Below, in pieces: positions 15,401 to 27,100 of a stretch of 64,000 nt of DNA (positions are counted from its first letter, which is position 1; every line of letters starts with the position of its first letter). The position numbers were made by a program, and so were the translations under genes. The notes beneath the pieces were generated by a model that saw only the letters and a list, made by a program, of their open reading frames with translations, was not told the DNA's origin and made no database searches. Source of the stretch: Dreissena polymorpha (lineage: Eukaryota; Mollusca; Bivalvia; Myida; Dreissenidae); NCBI RefSeq assembly GCF_020536995.1, contig NC_068355.1, forward strand, positions 6,712,329-6,776,328. Direction: 5' to 3'.

Positions 15401-18400
15401 CATGAGAAATACGAGACAATGCATTGCACAATACATGATGTATAATATTGAGCAAATTAAAGGTCCTAATACAATAAAAAAATAATCCTTTTTCTGCAAT
15501 AGCATTAACAAAATTAGGATTATGTTCTTTAATTTACACCCTTTTCCTTATTAAATTGCTTTAAATTCCCAATCATAATTACACATATGTATCTATTCTA
15601 TTATTTTTTTTTAAAGAGTTTTAATCAGATACAGTTAGGCAGATAAATGTGTCCACATACCTCAAATGTTCTCAAAAAGGTTTTTATTGGACCCTCAGCT
15701 TCATCCACTGGTGTTTGACCCAACTGTTCAACACAATGAAAATAATAAAACCACATACATTTCCTGACGTGTATTGTTTGAGGACAGAATAATAATCTCA
15801 CCACCTTAACATGTAAAGAATTATACCTTTTTTAAATCATGCTTTAAAAGCCATGTAAGGTGGTAATATAAATTAGGTGGCTCTTTTTTATGATTAACAA
15901 TTAAGTCACAGATGAACATGTATGCCAAATAATATGTATATGTAGAAAGAAAACTTCATGGTTTAGTATGCACAGTGTAAGGTTCAGACAAAGGAACAAA
16001 GCCCAGCACAAAATAAATAGGCTTATTAGAGATCTCCCCAAACACATGAGAAAAATCCCTGATTTTAATTGTAATATCCTTCATGTTATTGGTTTTGAAC
16101 ATGTTAATCTTTTCTCACCAATATCCTCTAAGTTCACTTGAAATACTACATATTTACCATATGTTATCTTGAGGAATTGGGCCATTTAGCCGGAAACATA
16201 CATATGAGTTAGCCAGAAGAGAGAAGAGGAGGTACATAGAGAGGCTGGCAGAGGAGGCGGAGACAGCAGCCAAGCACAATGACATGAAGACAGTGTACCA
16301 GAACACCATAAAGCTGAAGAGCGACTACGGCCAGCACAATGACCTTCCTGTGAGAGCTGAAGACGGAACTCATGTCACTGTGGAAGAGGAGAAGCTGAAG
16401 AGATGGAAGCAAAACACTTCCAGTCCATCCTAAACCGCCCAGACCCACCAACCCTAGCCGACATTCCTGAACCTGAAGAGGACCTTGACATCAACCTCGG
16501 CAACATCACTGTAACGGAAGTCAATGAAGCAATCCATAAGCTGAAGAATGGGAAGGCGCCTGGCGACAATGGAGTGTGCCCTGAGATGCTTAAAGCAGAA
16601 GACACAGTGACACAGCAGCTTCTTTGCCAGATTCTTCAAAAGATTTGGGACAGTGAAGAAGCGCCAAGCGAATGGAAGACTGGCACCATCGTCAAACTGC
16701 CCAAGAAAGGAGACCTGGGGAACTGTAACAACTGGCAAGGCATCACTTTACTATCTCTCACCAGTAAGATCTTCAGCCGCATCATCCTCCAATGCATCCA
16801 ACAGCAGTGTATGGTATCCTTCGCCCTCCACGTAATTTTAGTGGACTTTGAGAAGGCCTTCGACAGCCTAAATCGAGACTCCCTCTGGAAGATTCTGCGA
16901 CATTATGGCATCCCTCGGAAACTTGTCAACGTCATCAGGTCCCTGTACGAAAACTTTGAGTGCAGAGTCGTCCACAACAACCAGCTCACTGAACCATTCA
17001 AGGTGGAAACTGGAGTGAAGCAAGGATGCATCCACTCGCCGCTCCTCTTTTCAATGGCAATTGATTGGATCATGCGCCGCACCACAGAGGGAAGGAGGCA
17101 AGGAATACATTGGATGCTGACATCGCTGCTAGATGACCTGGACTATGCCGACGATATCGGTCTACTTGCTAGAAGGAACCAGGACATCCAGCAGAAGACA
17201 CAACAGTTGGCACTGTCAGCAAGCACCATAGGTCTCAGGGTCAACATTGGAAAGACGCAGGTCATGAGTAAATACACCAGAGTGGGCGACCCAATCACCA
17301 TCAATGACCAGCCTCTGCAAGATGTGGACAAGTTCATTTACCTTGGCAGTAAGGTCACCGCAGATGGAGACTGTGCAAGGGAGATCAACACGAGGATCAG
17401 CAAAGCCAACCAAGCCTTCGCGATGCTGAAGCCCATCTGGAGGACCACAAGTCTTAGCATGCACACCAAGCTCCGCATCTTCAAGAGCAACGTGCTAAGC
17501 GTCCTTCTATATGGGTCTGAGTGCTGGAAGACCACTGCTACCATCGAGCGCAAACTGGAAGTCTTTCAGAACAAGTGCCTACGGCGGATCATGAAAGTCT
17601 TCTGGCCAAACATGGTCACGAATATGGAACTGCGTAGAAAAGCTGGCGCTAACAGCATCGCTGAGACCATCGCTTTGAGGAGATGGAGATGGCTAGGCCA
17701 CGTCTTCGAAATGCCACCTGACTCGCTACCCAGGGTGGCACTGAGATGGACTCCACAGGGGAAAAGAAACCGTGGACGACCGAAGACGTGGCGCCGGACC
17801 GTGGAGTGAGAGCTCAAGGCCTCACTCTGCAGACAGCACCTGCAACAGCAGCTGACAGACTAAAGTGGCGCTCCCTTGCCGTCGCCTCAAGCACCAGACG
17901 GCGCAGAGAGGATTGAATGAATACATATGAGTCGTGTTCTGGGAAAACTGGGCATAATGCATGTGCGTAAAGGGACGACACTTTACGCACATGCATTATG
18001 CCCAGTTTTCTCAGAACACGACTCATATGTGCACTTGCCCTATGTTCCTATACCTTATTCCTTAGTGTGAGGTCAGCACTGCACTGTACCAGGGCCTCAA
18101 CTATCTCCATCTTGCCCTCTCGCACAGCCAGATGCAGGGCCGTGTCCCCATTCTGAAATACAGTTGTAATAATCTTGTATAAATTTGTTTGCTGAAATAT
18201 AGTATAAGCAACTTCGAATAACTTGTAATTAAGATAAATATTATTTAGAACTTAGTTGTTTACTACTATTCACTGTAACGTTAATGGAGTCCTTGATTAA
18301 AACTCATAAAAATAATTATATTATCCCATGACCAATGTTAGATCTTAATAGGACTTTTCGCAGCCTTTTGTATATTTTTAAAGTATTGAAATATTTAACC

Positions 18401-21400
18401 GACAAAACTTAAATATTTTAAACAGTCTTAAAGGGACATTTTCACAGATAATGGCATGTATTGAAGTTTTCCATTAAATGCTCGATATTGATACATGTAA
18501 ACATTGGACCTAAACAGCTCCAGTAAAAAAACAAACAAGAATACAATAAAAGAAAGAAAAAAGTAACCCTCAACTGGGCTTGAACCACTGACCCCTGGAG
18601 TAAAAGTCTATCGTTTTAAGGTCGCGGTGATGTAATGGATATTGTATCCGCCTCGCGACCGGGAGGTCAAGGGTTCGATTCCAACCGAGAAAGCGTTCTT
18701 TAGATTTCCCTCAAAGACACCAAGTACTGGTTCTAGGCTCAGGAAACGGACTCGAGAGCGTTTATATAAGCCTTAGGCCTTCGATGCAATCGAGCTAAAA
18801 TACATAGGTTTAAACTAAACTAAAAGTCTTTCGCTTAGACCATTCGGCCAACCGTGCTCATACAATCAGTGATGCATTGTATACTTTATATAAGCAATCC
18901 TCGTAGTATCACATAATAAAACGACAACAACAGAACTTTCCAAGTTATTCAATCGTTTCGCGTTGCAAAGCTTTATAATTTTGAGTTTTCAAATCGTCAA
19001 AAGATTCATATAATGGATATTTTAGAGCATGGTAAAAGTTCAGTATTACTGTTTCCTCACAAATATCATAACTACAACAAAAAAAATTGCGAATCTGAAA
19101 CAACTGTTTTTAATTTTGTCAATTTACCAAAACGTGAAAAGGCCCAAAATTATACTAGCAAGACATGTCTTCACGAACCCAGGCTCTTTAATCACTAACG
19201 TGCTGATTCAACACCGCGCAGGATTTTGATATATACAGCGTTTTGTAAAAAAAAAACAGTTTTAATAATACATGTCCAAGATTTGTTTTCCAAATTATTG
19301 ATGAAAGCTTTACATTTTTTTTGTGATTTTACTGAAAGCAATGTTTGAGTAGATCTATCTATAAACAATAGATATTTCAATTGTAACTCGGCCAGAAAAA
19401 TCCCAGACCTCAATTGGGATTGACCCGGGACCTCCCGAATCATTTTCAGGCAGACATATAGCAAGGCAGTATACGTTCTCCTTATACCGAACCATGCTAC
19501 CATAACATGTTTCGTAGAAAGGAGTTGTATTTTAAATTAAATGCAGATTTCAAACCTTAAATCATTAAAAAATCACTTCGTCAAACTGTAAACTAGCTAA
19601 AGAAACTTCAGCGAACAGAGTATATAGTATTGACAGACCTGTTTCAAGTAGCGCCAGTCAAAAATCATAAAAAGCGACATTTAAAGTTATGGAAGCCAGA
19701 ACTAACTGTGAACAAGGCCTTTTAAGCACAAATCTTACACGAGGTTTCTGGAATGTAGTCCGAGATCATTGGTTACTTACTTTGTCTTGCACATTTATAG
19801 GAACTCCGTTGTTGGCCAGGATGTACGTGAAAACACGCGGTTTATCTACAGTTTGGTGAAGTAATGTTCCTCCACTCTGGAAAAAACATCAATGTGGTAT
19901 CTTTCATTTAGTGCATGTTGGTTACAATAATGACAGCGCAACAAAAGAGGCAATTATCATGGTGTTTGGTGCATTGCAAAGTCACTAAAACGGTTTCAAC
20001 GATTTTAAAACAACTTTTTTCATAATCTATATTTGTACATAAAATGTTGTTTGACATATTGAAAATATTTAGTGACTTTGCTACGCACCCAACACCTGTG
20101 CTGTGGTATGGACCAATGTAAACTTTTCCTATCTATTTTTGGTAATAAGCCCAGCTTGACTAATACTTTCTTCACCGCGATTTACCGTGGAACACCGTGA
20201 TGTCGCCGTCGCGAATCGCGGTGACAGGCTCGAAAAAATATGTTGATAAGAACTCGCGAACAAGCGTTATCGAGAAATACCGGGAAATCTCACGATGAAC
20301 CACCGCGATCTCAGTAAACCACCGCGGCCACGGTAATTTGCGATGAAATACAGGAACATGTGAATAAACATGTATGTTAAGATATGTTTTTTATGAAATA
20401 CTTTTTATTAACATCGCCATTTGTGCCACTCTTTTCTATTATATTTACCCTCTTTACAGAATCAGTTGACATGTCTTACATCGAGCACGAGTATAGATGC
20501 GTTTAGTGCTTCGTGATTTGTTTCTATTGTTTCTGCATGAAGTTTAAATTGTTATTGTTAATAACATAATTGTTGCATTAGCATTTCGAAAATGCTAGCT
20601 CGTTCGTGCACATACATAGCTCGCAACCAATTTCATAAAAAAACATGTTGCATGTAAGTTGATATCATACTATCTTAGTGATTTTCTGTTGCTATTGTGA
20701 CATGTTTTGCTTAGAATACATGTGTAAATTTGAGACATCTACAGTAAGTATTCAATTCAGTGATATTTTATATCAAAGTCATGCGAAAAGATCATTATCG
20801 TTTTTGTCAGTGACTATTTGTATTTATATGCGTTGTTTATAACAAGTTCATTTCGATACGAAGGAAATTTTACATGAAGGTCAATATTGATTTATGTAAA
20901 TCGATATTTGTCACAATATTATAACATGCATAACATTAAGTAAAACATATAAATCTTCGCTTTGATTCATGTACATGTAAATCACTGTTAAATAAAATGT
21001 AAATGTATATAGAATATATATAGTCCTTTTCACGTTTTGTCAAATTGACAAAATAAAAAAAAGTTGTATCAGATTCGCAAATTTTCGTTTTAGTTATGAT
21101 ATTTGTGAGGAAACAATAACACTGAACATTAACCATGCTCTAAAATAGTCATTGTATGCATCTTTTGACGATTTTAAAAACCTGAAAATTATAAAGCGTT
21201 GCAACGCGAAAAGATTGAATAATTTGGACAGTTCTGTTGTTGTCGGTTCGAGCCCTGTTGAGGGTTACTTTTTCTTTTTATAATTTTATTCTTGATTTTT
21301 TTACTGGAGCTTTTTAGATCAAATGTTCACATTTATCAATATAAAGCATTTAATGACAAACTTCAAAACATGCCACAATCTTTGAAAAGGCCCCTTAAAC

Positions 21401-24118
21401 AAAAAAATCGCGGTGAATTGAATATTACTGAAAATTACACGTTAATGTAACATGTTTATATGTAAATATTTGCAGCTCTACATACGCAAACGCGCAAGTA
21501 TTTTCGAAGCGCTAACAGAACAATTATTTAAATAAACAGAAAGTAAAACTTTATTGAGAAAATATACATTTACATGTTTTTCACCGCGAACCACCGCGGC
21601 CGCGATAGTTCACCGTGAGATTGATTTCCCGATAACGTCGGTGCTCACCCACTTTCACCGCGATCTATCGGCATTAACGGCAGATTGTTAAACATTATTC
21701 GGTCGATTTGCAAGGGAAGACAATCTGGCATATAGTTCTTTCTCTTTTCGCTAACGACATCGAACATAATAACGTTAGATCGGCTATCTATTTCATTATT
21801 ATTGTTTGTAAATGATGCTGTATTTTTTTCCGAAACAACACAAGAATTGCAAAAATCTTTAGATAATCTCTGTGAATATTGTGATAGATGGAAGCTGAAA
21901 GTAAATGTACAAAAACAACATTTGTCATATGTTAAACGGGTGGAAATAAATCACAGAATTTGCATCAAAATTAAAATATTATAGAAACGAACGTAAATGT
22001 AATATATGTAGCTCACATGATATCGAGGATGAATATCATTTTGTAAACGTATGTCTTCTTTATACTTATATTAGAAAACAGTATATCGGATAATAAATTC
22101 TATTATTACCGACCTGTATGCATACATTTATACTTTTGTTCACAAATACTAACACTAAAGTTCAAACAAATCTAGTGAAATATTGTAAAAATGCTTTTAA
22201 AATGAGAGCTGAGGCATTGAATGCAAACGTCTAGTAGTACAATGGCCTAATCCGCATTATTTAACACATTTTATGTACTATTTTTGTCACTTTCGAATTG
22301 TTATGCATGTGCTTGTTGCTTATATATTGTCAGTCTTGTATTTACAACGATGAACTAGACTTGTTCAAGTTATACGAATAAACTTTCTGTTCTGTTCTTT
22401 TCTGATCTATCGCGATAGAAAACCCTTTAGATCACGGTGAATGACGACAATGATGAAAAATTGCCCACGGTAGGACGGTGTTTTAGGCAGATATCACACA
22501 AGACGTAGTAGACCTCTATACAATGTAGCACAATACATGTTGTTGCTTGTTGTTTTTTTTTTCAAAAATTCTTAGACTTCAGGTATTTAAGCGTTGAAAA
22601 TGTACTCAGGTGCGCTTTAAAGAACAAATCACTGACTTTTACTGTTCGTTAATGATCTATCCTACAGGTCCGTTTGTGTGTGTGTGTGCAGTTTATATTT
22701 AAATAAAGAAACTCTGCAGGATTTATGTTAGGATAGGCGCTGCAGAATTAAAGCACTGAAATAAGGTTTCATAAGATTGATGGATTGAATAACTAAATTA
22801 TAAACTTTAGTGAATAGCCATTGTGCTGATACCGGTGAAGAAGTGTCCATTGATAATAACTAGCACTGTGTAATTTCAAACACTTTGAAACCATAAACAT
22901 GCTTACATTAACATGTGTCTACGCAGGTTACGATCAGGGATGGAATGCGTTATTTTAACCCATTTATGCCTAGCGCCTAGAAAAAAAGGCCTTGGCAAAC
23001 AGCGTAGTCCCAGATGAGACGCCGCATAATTTATGTAAGAAAAATTCTAAATATAGAATTAAATATACTAGACATCCCTAATTTTGGAAATAAATTGATC
23101 ACATTTAGAAGGATGGGAGATTCCACTTGGCATAAATGGGTTAAACACATACTGTTTTTATATCACCTACACAATGTTTTCGATATCACTCATTCGATGA
23201 TTGAACACCCGATACGTGAAGTTTGTGATATCATTGATATCCTTTCATCGCTAATTCTGCATTATGAATATATAATTACATCCCATTTAGTAACTTAGCT
23301 ACACTAAACTCGGTAATTATGAATGAGTTATTCTTGTTTATATGAATATTGATTGTGCATACCTTTGTCGAGTATTTAATACCAAATTTTTGGACAAGTT
23401 CACTTGCTTCCATAGCTAGTGTCGGCTCCTTCTTTTCCGGCACGAAACGGGAATGGTCGTCCTGTAACAGTTATTGCACAAAACTCGTCTCAATAATTTT
23501 TCAGTTTAACTATGCCTCGTTGAAGCTGACCAGTTATTGCACAAAACTCGTCTACATTTTTTTTTAGTTTTACTATGCCTCGTTGTAGCTGACCACATGC
23601 ATAAAGAGCAACACAATTCTGTATTATTTTTAAGTAAAAAAAAACGACATAAAAATAATGTTTCGACATGAAAACTTAATATGTTGTCGTGCATTTCACC
23701 GTCAATTATACACACGACTTTACCGTTTCGTATGGAGGTTTATTCTGTTTCGGCGGCGGGGTGTGCGGGAGAAACTTTTCAATGAGCGGCTCGGATATGC
23801 CCTCCCCGGGCCTCGCCTTGCCCTGTCGGATCGCGTCAATTTTCAGCTTGAGGAGCTCCATTCCGTGCCGCTCGGCGTTCTTGCCGCAGTCGTACTGACG
23901 CGGGCACTTGTCCGGACCGTGCTCCTTGGAAGACCACTCGTCGCACAGGCCGCGTTCCTCCTGTGTGAGTAAGCATTCCGTAGCATATTCTTTGATTTAT
24001 TGTTTAATTTTAATGGCACGGAATACATACTTTGTTCCATGCAGTATCTTATTTAAATGGCATAGCAAATAGTTTCGATAAGTAAGTACTATCGACATTC
24101 TGGGTTGTATAATTATCA

Positions 24119-24192
<74 letters not shown>

Positions 24193-27100
24193 ATACTAAT
24201 AATTGATTTATTTCTGAATGTTTTAATTAAAAGGAGACAGTTCATGCAGTGCAAAAAATAGCTTAACTGAGTTATTCGAATAACAATTTTTACCAGTGCG
24301 TACCTTACATTAATTACATAATGTTGGAATGACGTATCAATGTTGCGAATTTTGTATTAGGTATGTCCGTCAAACAAATTATTTCTGTCTTTCTGAGCGT
24401 AAAAAGAAAACTCTTAGTACGATCGATTCAACGAGTTATTGTGTCGCGTGTCAGAAAACTGGGCATAATTCATATGGGTAAAGTGTCGTCCCAGATTAGC
24501 CTGTGCGGACATAGGGACGACACTTTCCGCTTTTATGGTATTTTTAGTTTCAAGGAAGTCCCTCCTTACCGAAAATCAAGTTTAGGCGGAAAGTGTCGTC
24601 CCTGATTAGCCTGTGCGGACTCCACAGGCTAATCTGGGACGACACTTTACGCACATGCATTATGCCCAGTTTTCTCAGAACGCGACTCAATTGTGTGTGC
24701 GATACTTACCCAGAAGACGTGGTTGAGCGGGAAGGCCTTTTCCACGAGATAAATGGCCGCTTTTTCTTTGCCGCACTCGATGGCAAAGTTGATTGGGTCT
24801 ATAGGCGGGTCGGACATGCGCATAAACTGCAAAACATGGAGAACAGACATTGGTAGAGGTCAGCACATGTAGGTCAGTTGTACATTAAGGGCTTTGTGTG
24901 ACGACATAATATTAGACATACATATTTTAACTAGATATCTGATGTGAACATTATATACATGTACATAGTTTACTGCAGAACAAAGCTTGTAACTTAGTCA
25001 AATCTCGCATACGTGCGTATGTGTCTTAATTGGTGAATGATGCGGGAAGTAAATGCTTTTCAACAAATGTGAGTTCAATGATATTTTTACAAGTCTGCAA
25101 ATACAGAATGTTCTATAGATGAAACTAAATAAGTGTGTTTTGTTGAAATATACGACAATGTAGTAAGTGCCTTTATACTGGCCACTTGAGTATTGATTAA
25201 AACCACCGTAGTGAGGACCACAGACACGTGTACAGTTGTCTGTATATGAGTCGTGTTCTGAGAAAACTGGGCAAATGCATGTGCGTCAAGTGTCGTCCCA
25301 GATTAGCCTTTACAATCCACACAGGCTAATCAGGGACGACAATTTCCGCTTTTATGTTATTTTTAGTTTCAATGAAGTCCCTCCTTACCGAAAATCAAGT
25401 TTAACCGGAAAGTGTCGTCCCTGATTAGCTTGTGCGGACTGCACAGGCTTATCTGGGACGACACTTTACGCAAATGCATTCAGCCCAGTTTTCTCAGAAC
25501 ACGGCTCATATAACTACCCACATGAGGCGAGGTGTTGTTACCTTTTCGTCTATCTCCTTGACCTCCTTGCTGCTCCTGTACGGCTCCAGCAGACCACGCA
25601 ACTCGCTCACCCGACCTGCCCGGATACTGGCCTTTAACTACAAGCATATGAGGCGCTGTCAGATTTTATTGTATTCTTCGCTTAAAGGAAGACTCTAATT
25701 GACGAAATGCCTGTTTAGGCGGAAAGTTTCATCCCGTATTAGCCTGTACGGACTGCGCATGCTTATGTGGGACGACACTTTACACACATGCCTATCTGGG
25801 ACGACACTTGCACACATGCTTATCTGGGACGACACTTACACACATGCTTATCTGGGACGACACTTACACACATGCTTATCTGGGACGACACTTACACACA
25901 TGCTTATCTGGGACGACACTTTACGCACATGCTTATCTGGGACGACACTTTACGCACATGCTTATCTAGGACGACACTTACACACATGCTGATCTGGGAC
26001 GACACTTTACACACATGCTTATCTGGGACGACACTTTACACACATGCTTATCTGGGACGACACTTTACGCACATGAATTAAACCCTGTTTTACCAGAGCA
26101 CGACTTATATCTTACACGAGCAAATACTGTTCTATGGTTCTATGCATAGTGTTTTTACGTTATATGTTTATACAATGTTTCTTCATGTTGAACACTTAAG
26201 CGTTAATGTTTAGATATACACAATAACTATTTTCAATTCATTTTTTCAGTTATTATGTTTACGAATTAAATTCATTTGTTTGTAATTGAATAATTAGATT
26301 CCGCAGCTTGTGCGTCAGATAACTGTTTTCATGTATCGTTTAAAAAGACAAAAAGGCAATTCGTGTTGGTCTTGTTTTGTAAATATCATCGAACATAAAT
26401 AACCTTTAAAGTTGAGATTATGGACGTGCTGTCAAGGTTAAATCAATATCAGTATTCACTATAAACTTATGAAATACTGCTATTCAGACAAGAAAAAACG
26501 ATGTCGATACTAAAACAACTTATTCTCTATGTTTTCATGTATATATTAATATGCCTCAATAATTTAAGACTAGATCCACGTAATATAGTGATTGGAGCTG
26601 CGTCATGCGAAAATGGGTATTATGCCATATGCGCCCTGCGTAGCTCTAGATCTGCCTGCGCGTTTGGGTAGTCTGGTCAGGATCTCCCCGGTCCGCCATG
26701 ACACCACAAACCCTTGCATGTTTTTAGCAGACATCGTATCTTCTGACCAGACCAACTTATTTTCGCATGGAGCGCCTTAAATAGTAAATGTGGTTTGCAG
26801 TCGTACGTGTGTTTGCTAATAAAGGTGTATCGACATCTAAATAGCTTATTTACATTAGTGGTGTGAACAAATAAGGTAAAGCGGAAAGCATCGTTAAATT
26901 GGACAATAAAACAAACATTGGCCATGACACTGTAAATAGATACATGTAATTAAATTGTATTTTAGGACGTTGATTCTGTACAAACGCTTTTCCAGCATAT
27001 AGTCAGATCATGCATATTTCATTGAATACGCTCTGATAAAATCAATACCTATTTAAGCATGTTTTCTTCGCAATGAATGGGTCTCACAATCCGAACCATA

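Larger units (their letters stand above)
20165..22480. repeat. CCGCGGT-rich dispersed repeat pieces
   Basis: Three patches (about 20165-20345, 21583-21680, 22405-22475) share ACCGCG/CGCGGT words such as CACCGCGATTTACCGTGG, AACCACCGCGGCCGCG and ATCACGGTGAATGACG. They may be ends and middle of one element interrupted by other repeats; I could not define boundaries. Confidence 0.45.

Noticed and set aside
18617-18700. tRNA gene
   Set aside because: A/B-box-like sequence is present, but it is followed by SINE body and tail and flanked by a target duplication; no proper acceptor stem.
25699-26081. Two overlapping frames of about 100 codons with LIWDD repeats
   Set aside because: Products of the 28-30-bp MITE-A arm array.
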